A DNA stretch of 64,000 nt from CALSPH01 sp041690035 (lineage in GTDB: Bacteria; Bacteroidota; Bacteroidia; NS11-12g; UBA955), in assembly GCA_041690035.1 (NCBI GenBank), contig JBDNFC010000095.1, positions 1-64,000 of the forward strand, read 5' to 3'. Numbering within the stretch: the stretch's first letter is position 1; each line of letters begins with the position of its first letter. Below the pieces are notes generated by a model. The model was given only the letters and a program-made list of their open reading frames with translations, was not told where the DNA came from and made no database searches. Below are positions 49,481-57,750 of the stretch, piece after piece. The translations under genes and the position numbers were made by a program.

Positions 49481-50575
49481 TTGAAAACAAAACAACTTTT
49501 ACTTACTATCAGTATATTTATTACAACACAACTTTATGCGCAACCAAAAATAAAAATGGATAAAATCGTGTATGAATTTGGAACCATAAAAGAAACATCA
49601 AAAGCAGAGGGTCTTTTTGAAATTTATAATACAGGAAGTGACACATTGGCCATAGAAGACATTCAGGCAGAGTGTGGCTGCACCATGCCAATATTAAATC
49701 AAAGAAAAATAGCTCCTGGAGCGATGGCTACCTTGCTTGTAAGGTACGATGGAAAAGACAGAATTGGAAGTTTTAATAAAAAAATTGCATTATACACCAA
49801 CGCATCGCCAAAAATAACAGTGCTAATAATCGCTGGCACAGTAATTCCAGATGCAGAAGCTAATTCATTAGATCAATACAAGCTAGCAGGTTTGCATTTA
49901 AAAATGCAGCAATTGCCATTAGGAGAAATCTATAATAATCAGAAAAAAACATTTGTTTTAGACCTCATTAATACTTCAGATATGCCCATTTATATATTGG
50001 GATTTAAAGACATGCCTCGCTGGCTCAATGTACCGATATTTAAAGACACAATTACTATTCAGCCAAAAACCTTGGGAAAGCTAATTTTTGAAGCCAATGG
50101 AGCATCTATTGCAGATTATGGCGAGATTAAAAAAGTTTTTTACATGAAAACAAGCGATCCAAACCAAGCTTATAAAACATTATTCTTATCAGCAATTGTG
50201 AATGAATATTTTGAGCCTGAGCCAAAAAGAAAAAAGAAATTAAAAAAATACAACCAATCGATACCAAATGTCACAATTAATAAAAAAATAATTGATTTTG
50301 GAAAAGTTAATGGCGGGGCAGTAGCTGAGGACACTATTTTTCTAACCAATACTGGATTTGATACTTTAAAAATTAGAAAAATATTCTCTTCATGCGGCTG
50401 CTTGCAAATCAGATTTGATAAAAGCATGTTATTACCCAACGAAACTGCTGCAATTGTTTTTTATTTCGATTCTATAAACAGGCGAGAAAAACAATACAAA
50501 AATGCCATAATATACACAAATGCACCGCGCAGTCCAGAAATACAAATTAGCACTGTAGCAGAGGTCATAAATTAG
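49481..50575 (+). CDS. Secreted protein with two DUF1573 domains
   Basis: A 364-residue exported protein. TTG 49481 is preferred because it gives a clean signal peptide (residues 1-21, ending LYAQ); an ATG at 49379 would put 34 unrelated residues first. DUF1573, an immunoglobulin-like fold frequent in Bacteroidota, occurs twice: near residues 24-120 (YEFGTIKE, ECGCTMP) and near 270-360 (IDFGKVNGG, SSCGCLQIRF). The Cys-Gly-Cys motif in each is conserved. Function unknown; surface or periplasmic binding is likely. It stands alone. Confidence 0.83.
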   Translation: MKTKQLLLTISIFITTQLYAQPKIKMDKIVYEFGTIKETSKAEGLFEIYNTGSDTLAIEDIQAECGCTMPILNQRKIAPGAMATLLVRYDGKDRIGSFNKKIALYTNASPKITVLIIAGTVIPDAEANSLDQYKLAGLHLKMQQLPLGEIYNNQKKTFVLDLINTSDMPIYILGFKDMPRWLNVPIFKDTITIQPKTLGKLIFEANGASIADYGEIKKVFYMKTSDPNQAYKTLFLSAIVNEYFEPEPKRKKKLKKYNQSIPNVTINKKIIDFGKVNGGAVAEDTIFLTNTGFDTLKIRKIFSSCGCLQIRFDKSMLLPNETAAIVFYFDSINRREKQYKNAIIYTNAPRSPEIQISTVAEVIN

Positions 50576-50604
50576 GTAAATTCTGAGTAAAAACAATTTT
50601 CTAT

Positions 50605-50634
50605 TTGCACATCTCATTTTTATGACTATTTTTG
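50605..50634 (+). promoter_or_regulatory. Promoter of the Zn-ribbon/acyltransferase/hydrolase unit
   Basis: TTG at 50605-50607, exactly 19 nt, then TATTTTTG at 50627-50634, ending 4 nt before ATG 50639. The predicted start site is at the ATG itself. Confidence 0.8.
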
Positions 50635-50638
50635 AACT

Positions 50639-51010
50639 ATGGCTATACAAAGGATGTGCTTATCTTGTGATGAAAAACTAAAAGGCCGTTCAGATCAAAA
50701 ATTTTGTTCTGACCTATGCCGCAATGCTTACAATAATTCACTTAACAGTGATAGCAATGCAATGGTTAGAAATACGAATAACGCCTTAAGAAAAAACAGA
50801 AGAATATTAGCTGATTTAATAAAAGATAAAAAAGAAGGCAAAGGCATAGTAAAAGTAAGTAGTTTAAGCAAAGCTGGGTTTAACTTTGAGTTAATCACCT
50901 CCATTTATTCTACCAAATCAGGCAATGTTTATTATTTTTGCTACGAATTTGGATATCAAAAACTAGAAAATGAAAATATTATGATTGTAACAAGAGAACA
51001 TAATAATTAG
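50639..51010 (+). CDS. Small zinc-ribbon protein
   Basis: A 123-residue basic protein. An N-terminal zinc ribbon (CLSCDEKLKGRSDQKFCSDLC, Cys at 8, 11, 23 and 27) resembles DUF2116-type ribbons. It is followed by YNNSLNSDSNAMVRNTNNAL and LRKNRRILADL, a pattern repeated in many Bacteroidota proteins of unknown role. The basic helix suggests nucleic-acid or ribosome contact, which is not proven. First gene of a three-gene unit with 2-nt gaps. Confidence 0.8.
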   Translation: MAIQRMCLSCDEKLKGRSDQKFCSDLCRNAYNNSLNSDSNAMVRNTNNALRKNRRILADLIKDKKEGKGIVKVSSLSKAGFNFELITSIYSTKSGNVYYFCYEFGYQKLENENIMIVTREHNN

Positions 51011-51012
51011 TT

Positions 51013-52066
51013 ATGGGCCTAGTGCGGTTAATCCTTGCCATTGCGGTTGCTCTAGGACATTTGGGCAAATTCTATTTTCTGAATGGAATGATTGCAGTGC
51101 AACTTTTTTTTATCATTAGCGGTTTTTATATGGCATTGATAATCAATGAAAAATACACTCAAAAAAATCATATAAAAAAATTTTATTTCAACCGTTTATT
51201 AAGAATTTTTCCTTTATATTTAGTTGTTTCGCTACTTACCTTAATTGCTATAATTTGGCAAGCTGATCCACTATTAATGCAGCAATGGAGTATATTGGCA
51301 ATAAAAACTAAAATATACATTTTATTTGTCAATCTATTTTTAATTGGTCAAGAAACTTACCTCTATTTGGGAATAAATCAGTTTGGAGAATTAAACTGGG
51401 TAAAATATTATAATAATGCCCCAATAAAAGTATATCATTTTATACTCTGTCCGCAAGCATGGTCTTTGAGTATAGAACTGGCTTTTTATGCAATTGCCCC
51501 TATTTTAGTTTCAAAAAAAATAAAGCACATTTGGCTAATTATAATAATTGTATACCTGCTTATTTTGCGCATCTATTTATACCGCATTGGGCTCTATTTC
51601 GACCCATGGACTTACCGTTTTTTACCCACAGAATTGGCTTTATTTATTACAGGCATTATTGGGTATAAAATTTATAATATGTTGAAAAAAAATCAACTAT
51701 CCCAGTTGGATAAATCCACTTTTTCTAATCTTTTTTTTAATTGCCATTTGCGGTTATGAATTAATCCCTTTTTTAAACATACAAAAACAATTTATTTTTT
51801 ATTTATTTACAATAATATGTATTCCATTTATTTTTAATTGGTCAAAAAATAAAAAATGGGACAATGCTTTGGGTGCACTTTCATATCCCATCTATATTAG
51901 CCATATTTTTGTTATCAACTTTATTATTCCTAAAACAATAGAAAAGTTCGGTATAATAGATTTTTATGGCATATTTGCACTCCAAATTGTACTTGTTTTC
52001 TCGATATTACTGCATTGGAGTATCGAAAAACCATTACAAAATCTTAAAAAAAATATAAAAAATTAA
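51013..52066 (+). pseudogene. Acyltransferase 3 family protein, frameshifted in an A8 run
   Basis: Multispan inner-membrane acyltransferase of the OafA/acyltransferase 3 type. The first frame (51013-51759) begins with RLILAIAVALGHLGKF, contains QLFFIISGFYMAL and the FNRLLRIFPLYLVV block, and ends prematurely. The +1 frame continues the protein from the A8 run at 51685-51692 (KKINYPSWINPLF) through LGALSYPIYISHIF to the stop at 52066. Seven A instead of eight would give one frame of about 350 residues, the family's usual length. It may be a true pseudogene, a slippage-regulated gene or a sequencing error. The next gene begins 2 nt later. Confidence 0.85.
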
Positions 52067-52068
52067 CA

Positions 52069-52905
52069 ATGAAATTAACAACATTAGAAACCGGCTTTTT
52101 TAAACTAGATGGGGGCGCCATGTTTGGTGTCGTGCCCAAGCAATTATGGCAAAAAATTAATCCTGCCGACAGCAATAATATGTGCACTTGGGCCATGCGC
52201 TGTTTGCTAATAGAAGATGGCAATAAATTGGTGTTAATAGACACTGGTATTGGAAACAAACAGAGTGATAAATTCTTTTCTTACTACGATTTAAGCGGTG
52301 ATAATAATTTGATTAAAACGATACAGGCAAATGGATATAATGCTGATGAAATTACAGATGTTGTGCTTACCCACCTTCATTTTGACCATTGTGGAGGAGC
52401 AGTAAATTATGATAGGAAACACGAAGTTTTTACGCCCACTTTTAAAAATGCCATTTACCACACGCATGAAAAACATTGGGCACATGCAATGAGTCCAAAT
52501 CCTAGAGAAAAACCATCTTTTTTAAAAGAAAATTTTATTCATTTAGAAACCTCAGGCCAACTAACCTTTAGCAACGAAAACACAAAAATAAGTGATAACA
52601 TATCATTAAATATTGTGGGTGGTCATACAGAAAGCATGTTTGTGCCTAAAATCAAATACAATGATGACATCATTTATTATTGTGCAGATTTAATCCCTTC
52701 AATTGGTCACTTAAAAATTAATTATATAATGGCCTATGACATTGAGCCCTTAAAGAGCATGCAGGAAAGGAAGGCGTTATTGCAATTGGCACTTAAAGAA
52801 AATGCAAAACTCTTTTTTGAGCATGATCCAAAAAATGCATGCATTCACATTAAAGAAAACGAGCATGGTGAAGCGATTTTTGACGATATATATACTATTA
52901 CTTAA
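52069..52905 (+). CDS. Metallo-beta-lactamase-fold hydrolase (lactonase-like)
   Basis: A 278-residue enzyme with the zinc motif THLHFDHCGG (His102, His104, Asp106, His107). Further ligands are His in VGGHTES, Asp in YYCADLIPS and His in FEHDP near the end, the complete two-metal set. Overall layout is like N-acyl-homoserine-lactone lactonases and related quorum-quenching or general esterase-type hydrolases; the substrate cannot be told. No signal peptide. Its end overlaps the end of the large convergent gene by 8 nt. Confidence 0.87.
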   Translation: MKLTTLETGFFKLDGGAMFGVVPKQLWQKINPADSNNMCTWAMRCLLIEDGNKLVLIDTGIGNKQSDKFFSYYDLSGDNNLIKTIQANGYNADEITDVVLTHLHFDHCGGAVNYDRKHEVFTPTFKNAIYHTHEKHWAHAMSPNPREKPSFLKENFIHLETSGQLTFSNENTKISDNISLNIVGGHTESMFVPKIKYNDDIIYYCADLIPSIGHLKINYIMAYDIEPLKSMQERKALLQLALKENAKLFFEHDPKNACIHIKENEHGEAIFDDIYTIT

Positions 52906-55690
52906 TAATAATAAATTTATTGTTGGCAATATAGCTTCCAATGCCTAATTGCAAAGTGTAATTACCCGCTGACAAGCTTGAAATATCAAGGCTTAATTTA
53001 TTTTCGCCTTTTTGCCCATTTTTAATTATTCTACCCAAAACTGCTTTGCCTGTATTGTCAAATATCTTAACCTCCCCAATTTGCTCTTCACCTAACAATG
53101 AATATTTTAAAATTAAAATATTATTAGCAGGATTTGGTGCAATACTAATGAGTTGGTTTTGTGCAGCAGAAATCTCTAAAAGGGGCACATCAACAAAGAA
53201 CTCTTTTGTTTTAAAATTTCCATTAGACAAGCCACTCTCTAAATTCCCTTCACAATTGGCCATTACACGCCATTGATAATTTTGATTTCTTTGAAGGTCT
53301 GTTAAAGCAATAAAACTATCTTTAATATTATTTGCCAAAACTATCCAATTGCTATCATTTACTAATTTATATTCTACCTTATAATTAAGCCCAAAAGGCA
53401 CATTATTCCATCTTAAAAGCGCAGCATCAGGCATTAAATTCACAGTTATTAATCCCAAAGGGCTAGAGCATGAGTAAGGCACATTTTGCAAATAACTTTC
53501 CCAAACACCTCTGCCATAAGTAGCTACCCTCAATTTGTTACTTGATTTTTGAATTTCGACTTCATTTACAGCCACCATTGGCAATCCCGTAGCATGCTCT
53601 TTCCATAATTTGGTAATGGTATCTCTATAAAACACACCAATATTCATCCCTACATAAATTGTTTCTGCCGCCATCTCGTCTACCACAATAGATCTAGCAG
53701 CCATAGCGGGCAATCCTAAAGATATGTTGGTAAATGTATTTCCAGAATCTATTGATGCAAATACCCTATTGGCAGTTGAGTTCAAGGTTATCCATACTTT
53801 TCCTGCATCAAATTCACTAACAAATATAGAAGTAATAGTCGAAGCCAACACGGTAGTGTCCCAATTTAATCCTCCATTAGCTGTTTTAAATAAACTGGCA
53901 CCAGCGCTCGCGTAAATAAAACGGGTATTATTGGTACCCATAGCCAAACAATTCATTGCATTGCTTATGTTGCCAGATATTTTGGTCCAATTATTGCCCA
54001 TATTGCTAGATCTATAAACACCGCGCCATCCTCCATAAACTGTATCATGAAATTTTGGATGCATTACAATAGGTGTTATCCAATTTCCATCTATTGGCCT
54101 AGTCAAGTCTTGCTTAAAAAGACCCCCATTAGTAGTTCTATAAATATTACCATATTGACTTGTGCCAATCGAAATTTTCGCATTGGTTGGGCTAATAACA
54201 TTATCCATACCATCTGCACCTAACCAATCAAACCAAACCCCATTAGGCTGTCTAAAAGAAGAACCATTGTCTTGAGAGCCTAGCACAATAGCATCTTTAT
54301 CTGTCACCGCATTGCTAATTCTATAAATTTGCTTAATACCAATGCCTACCGTTAAATCTACCCAACTATTGCCATTATTTGTACTTCTAAAAATACCACC
54401 ATCACTAGTGCAATAGATACTGTTATTAACCCAAACAAGTGAATGAACATCTGCATGAACATAGCCAAAACTGCTTGGGGTTATCCAATATGTTTCGGGT
54501 GAAAAAGTTTTAGCCCCATCTGTACTTTTCCAAGTATTTATTCCTCCAATATGCACTTCATTAGAATCTAACGGATTTACACAAATAGCCATATCATAAT
54601 TAGCTTGTCCGTTTGTACTTTTTCCATCTGTATTATAACCGAAAAAATTGGTGCCATTGGTGGCATTTCCAATAATCAAGGTAACAAAAGTTTTACCTGT
54701 ATCTGAGCTTTTATACATTCTACCAAATAAATCTCCGTTGGCTTGCGCTGCATAAACAATTGCAGGATTATTTTGACAAACTGCCATTAAAGTTCGGCCA
54801 CCACCTGGTAAATTAATTCCTGTCCAATTTTTTCCGTTATCTATTGAGCGAAAAATAGCATTTGTGCTTGCTCTGCCAGCCACATACATGATATTGGGAT
54901 TATTGGGATTAAACTCAATATCTTCTTTTTCGATAGTATGTGTGCGTATCCATAATGCACCGCCATTTATAGAGCGCCATACACCATTATTTGAAGCACA
55001 AAAAACTATATTACTGCTGTCTGGATGCACCCTCACTTGATCTGACCCGCTAGGCCCACTGCCAGTGGCTGCCCATGTAGCACCAGCATTTGTAGATTTT
55101 ATAACCCCACCGTTAACTACTGCTGCGTATATTATATTTTGATTATTGGGATCTATACATAAGTTGTAAATATTTAACCAACCACTATTGATAAAATCAA
55201 TTAGAGGAGTCCATGATTGCCCACTGTTAATGCTTTTCCATATACCCCCACCTGGTGAACTAACATATATAATTGTGGTATCAGCAGGATGGATGGCCAC
55301 AGAGGTAATTCTGCCTACACCAGGACTCCAAGCTGATGTTTGTGTTTTTCTGTCAGGCCCCAATTCTTTCCATAAGAAGGTGCTTCGGTAGACTTGTTGT
55401 CTTTTTGCATCAGAATTATAATAGGCCTGATCTTCTTGCTGTGGAGAAATGCGATAACCTTGATCATTGGTATGAAATTTTTGCTCATATAACCACCTTT
55501 GGTAATGATTATAACCGCTGCCTTGGCCTTTATCAGCGTTAGCATAATGCTTGTCTGCAATTTTTTGTATTTCTAGATAGTTTAAATCTTGTCTATTTAA
55601 AAGCTCAAAAATACTAAATGGCTCATTTTGGGCAGTTAATAATTGGCCTAAAACAAATAAACCAACTGTTGCTATTATTTTTATATTCAT
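52898..55690 (-). CDS. Large secreted BNR-repeat protein with type IX sorting domain
   Basis: A 930-residue protein with a signal peptide (cut near LLTAQ, residue 21). Most of it is a sortilin/BNR-type beta-propeller made of repeated blocks such as GGGIWKSINSGQSWTPL, GGVIKSTNAGATWAA and GGIFRSTNNGNSWVDL, each with the S/T-x-D/N-x-G-x-x-W signature. A fibronectin type III-like segment (about 755-835) follows, and the last ~75 residues are a T9SS type A sorting domain (NPANNILILKYS...KAVLGR...LSAGNYTLQL). It is exported by PorSS and anchored or released at the surface. Role unknown: adhesion or glycan binding are possible. Confidence 0.88.
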   Translation of the reverse strand: MNIKIIATVGLFVLGQLLTAQNEPFSIFELLNRQDLNYLEIQKIADKHYANADKGQGSGYNHYQRWLYEQKFHTNDQGYRISPQQEDQAYYNSDAKRQQVYRSTFLWKELGPDRKTQTSAWSPGVGRITSVAIHPADTTIIYVSSPGGGIWKSINSGQSWTPLIDFINSGWLNIYNLCIDPNNQNIIYAAVVNGGVIKSTNAGATWAATGSGPSGSDQVRVHPDSSNIVFCASNNGVWRSINGGALWIRTHTIEKEDIEFNPNNPNIMYVAGRASTNAIFRSIDNGKNWTGINLPGGGRTLMAVCQNNPAIVYAAQANGDLFGRMYKSSDTGKTFVTLIIGNATNGTNFFGYNTDGKSTNGQANYDMAICVNPLDSNEVHIGGINTWKSTDGAKTFSPETYWITPSSFGYVHADVHSLVWVNNSIYCTSDGGIFRSTNNGNSWVDLTVGIGIKQIYRISNAVTDKDAIVLGSQDNGSSFRQPNGVWFDWLGADGMDNVISPTNAKISIGTSQYGNIYRTTNGGLFKQDLTRPIDGNWITPIVMHPKFHDTVYGGWRGVYRSSNMGNNWTKISGNISNAMNCLAMGTNNTRFIYASAGASLFKTANGGLNWDTTVLASTITSIFVSEFDAGKVWITLNSTANRVFASIDSGNTFTNISLGLPAMAARSIVVDEMAAETIYVGMNIGVFYRDTITKLWKEHATGLPMVAVNEVEIQKSSNKLRVATYGRGVWESYLQNVPYSCSSPLGLITVNLMPDAALLRWNNVPFGLNYKVEYKLVNDSNWIVLANNIKDSFIALTDLQRNQNYQWRVMANCEGNLESGLSNGNFKTKEFFVDVPLLEISAAQNQLISIAPNPANNILILKYSLLGEEQIGEVKIFDNTGKAVLGRIIKNGQKGENKLSLDISSLSAGNYTLQLGIGSYIANNKFIIIK

Positions 55691-55707
55691 TTAAAAAAAA
55701 ATTTAAG

Positions 55708-55715
55708 CAAATATA
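55708..55715 (-). promoter_or_regulatory. -7 promoter element TATATTTG of the BNR gene
   Basis: Exact TAnnTTTG match on the minus strand, 17 nt before the ATG; no matching TTG. Confidence 0.5.
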
Positions 55716-55787
55716 AATTAAAATTATCATTTATTGCTTAAAATTAAAAAATCATCGTTTTTTGTATATTTAAAACCAATAATTAAT

Positions 55788-55795
55788 TAAATTTG
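55788..55795 (+). promoter_or_regulatory. -7 promoter element TAAATTTG
   Basis: Exact match 24 nt before ATG 55820, with a TTG 23 nt upstream (slightly long spacer). Confidence 0.5.
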
Positions 55796-55819
55796 CGTTA
55801 ATTACATTAATTAAAAAAA

Positions 55820-56362
55820 ATGACTAACCCCTTCAACTTTTTGAATAAAATCCTTTTTTTTATTTTAGTATTTAGTTCGCCATTTGTTGCCAAGTCTCAG
55901 GCACAAAAACAGGATACAACAATACAATTAGATACATTTAGAACATTGCAGTGGTTGGCAGACAGTTTAGCAAAATCTATCCCTCAAAAAAAAGCGGATG
56001 GACTAATGCACCTATACCCCAGTTTGGGTTTGTTTATTAAATATTCCAAAAAAGTAGCTCCAGAACTTGCAACACCATCTGTAATTGGACGATATGGTTT
56101 TTATAGAACACAGCTTTTAAAAAAGCATCAAAAAATGCACAAAGAGCTAAAAAAGATGGGCTATAGTTTTAATAAAATTGAGATAAATGAAATAAAGACT
56201 GACACTGGATTAGCAGCAAGAAATATAGCATACTGCATTATTGAAATAAATTATATTCGAAATAATAAACATTTTGCCATCAGTATAGATGGAATTAATA
56301 TTGAAAATCAGTGGTTTCTGATTGATGGTTTTAAAATAGAATCACTAGACAAAAAAGATTAA
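55820..56362 (+). CDS. Small exported protein of unknown function
   Basis: A 180-residue protein with an N-terminal hydrophobic segment (about residues 9-25) ending VAKSQAQ, a likely signal peptide. The mature part is Lys-rich with no domain I recognise; its C-terminal half (YCIIEINYIRNNKHFAISIDG, NIENQWFLIDGFKIES) suggests a small beta-sheet domain. It ends 4 nt from the convergent arginase gene. A -7 box precedes it. Confidence 0.65.
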   Translation: MTNPFNFLNKILFFILVFSSPFVAKSQAQKQDTTIQLDTFRTLQWLADSLAKSIPQKKADGLMHLYPSLGLFIKYSKKVAPELATPSVIGRYGFYRTQLLKKHQKMHKELKKMGYSFNKIEINEIKTDTGLAARNIAYCIIEINYIRNNKHFAISIDGINIENQWFLIDGFKIESLDKKD

Positions 56363-56366
56363 AAAC

Positions 56367-57296
56367 CTAGTTTTTGTTTGCTAGAGTTAATTGTTTTGCA
56401 ATAAATTTTGCCATCATATTTTCTCTATCTAGCAAAGGATTAATTTCTGTTATTTCAAAACATGCAGTTTTCTTATCTTTTAGCAAACTATCAATACAAA
56501 ATAAAGTTTCAGCATCGGTTAAACCTTTATTTACAGGGGTTCCGGTGCCAGCAGAAATTTTCGGATCTATAGAATCTGCATCAAAAGAAACATACCAATG
56601 ATTCAAATGCTCCAATTTATTCTTAGTTTTTTCAATAATAGATGCTATTCCAATTTCGGCAATATCTTTTGGAGTAAAGTAAGTGATGCCCAATAGATGA
56701 ATCACCTTCCACTCTGCTTCTTCTAAATCTCTAATCCCAATAAAAACTATATTCTCGGGCAATATTTTTGGCAAATTTGAACTGCCAAGGTTAATTAAAA
56801 CCTTCCAAATTTCTGCAATTTCATCTGGTATTTTTCTATCACTATTTTTATTTAACCCTAATATTGCTGCAACAGGCATACCATGAAAATTACCGCTGGG
56901 AGTGGTATAGGGCGTATGCAAATCTGCATGAGCATCTATCCAAATAAGTCCACAATTTTCTACCCCAAAATGGTTAGAAAATGCAGATACACTTGCAGCT
57001 GCATTGCTATGATCTCCTGAAAGAATAAAGCAAGAATTGTTTTTGAAAAGGGCCAAACGCATTTTAGCCTCCAAATCTATTGCAGCTTTTAAAACAATTT
57101 TTACATGTTTGCCAAAACTAGGTTTTTCATTTTCTATTTGGTCATTATATTGTGTAGTATATATAATATTCTCGGGTAATGGGCAACCTTGTTCTTTTAA
57201 TTCAAAAAGTAAAGCAGTGGTTCCTAAAGAGGCTCCTCTTTTTCCTGCGCCTGCCTCAGATTGGGCTAAAATTATTTGAGATGTTTCAATTTTCAC
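56367..57296 (-). CDS. rocF: Arginase (ureohydrolase family)
   Basis: A 309-residue manganese enzyme that splits arginine into ornithine and urea. The ligand set is complete: His96 in SGDHSNA, Asp121, His123 and Asp125 in WIDAHADLHTP, Asp239 and Asp241 in SFDADSID. The arginase hallmark SGNFHGMP (residues 134-141) favours arginase over agmatinase or formimidoylglutamase. GTG 57296 is chosen because it lies 10 nt after the DUF3467 stop; a longer frame from TTG 57332 would overlap that gene. The closing segment FEITEINPLLDRENMMAK is typical. Confidence 0.85.
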   Translation of the reverse strand: MKIETSQIILAQSEAGAGKRGASLGTTALLFELKEQGCPLPENIIYTTQYNDQIENEKPSFGKHVKIVLKAAIDLEAKMRLALFKNNSCFILSGDHSNAAASVSAFSNHFGVENCGLIWIDAHADLHTPYTTPSGNFHGMPVAAILGLNKNSDRKIPDEIAEIWKVLINLGSSNLPKILPENIVFIGIRDLEEAEWKVIHLLGITYFTPKDIAEIGIASIIEKTKNKLEHLNHWYVSFDADSIDPKISAGTGTPVNKGLTDAETLFCIDSLLKDKKTACFEITEINPLLDRENMMAKFIAKQLTLANKN

Positions 57297-57306
57297 AAAG
57301 TTTGTT

Positions 57307-57630
57307 TTAAGCCTCGCCTGTAGGGCCTCCAAAATTCATTGGAAACTCTTGAAAAGGCATATTTTCTATATCTACATTACCAAAATTTTCTTCAAATTTC
57401 CTAATATTATCCGATAGCGCGCCCAATAATCTTTTGGCATGATGTGGTGTCATAATTATTCTAGATTTTACCTTAGCCTTTGGTACACCTGGCACCACTC
57501 TAATAAAATCAAAAATAAACTCTGTGTGACTATGTGTAATCACAGCAAGATTACAATACATTCCATCTGCTATATCTTCTGGCAACTCTATTTCTAATTG
57601 CTGACCTTGATTTTCATTTATATTTTTCAT
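57307..57630 (-). CDS. DUF3467 family protein
   Basis: A 107-residue cytoplasmic protein of unknown function. The family core is recognisable: ELPEDIADGMYCNLAVITHS, EFIFDFIRVVPGVPKAKVKSR and IIMTPHHAKRLLGALSDNI. DUF3467 proteins are widespread and often sit near housekeeping genes in Bacteroidota. Here it precedes arginase by 10 nt on the same strand, so they share a transcript. Confidence 0.9.
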   Translation of the reverse strand: MKNINENQGQQLEIELPEDIADGMYCNLAVITHSHTEFIFDFIRVVPGVPKAKVKSRIIMTPHHAKRLLGALSDNIRKFEENFGNVDIENMPFQEFPMNFGGPTGEA

Positions 57631-57652
57631 ATTTAATCAATATTATATTTGG

Positions 57653-57660
57653 CAAATATA
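57653..57660 (-). promoter_or_regulatory. -7 promoter element TATATTTG of the DUF3467-arginase unit
   Basis: Exact TAnnTTTG on the minus strand, 22 nt before the DUF3467 ATG; a TTG lies 23 nt further upstream. Confidence 0.55.
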
Positions 57661-57737
57661 CTATCAAAATGACCAATAATTGCCAAACTCCGTTTGTATT
57701 TTTTATAAAATTCAATATTAAAATAAATAAAAAAACC

Positions 57738-57745
57738 TACTTTTG
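57738..57745 (+). promoter_or_regulatory. -7 promoter element TACTTTTG of the M49 peptidase gene
   Basis: Exact TAnnTTTG match ending 5 nt before ATG 57751, so the mRNA is predicted to start at or next to the start codon. Confidence 0.6.
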
Positions 57746-57750
57746 CCTTT

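Noticed and set aside
52898..52905. Tail-to-tail overlap of the hydrolase and BNR genes as an antisense control
   Set aside because: An 8-nt overlap of stop regions is common in compact AT-rich genomes and needs no regulatory explanation.
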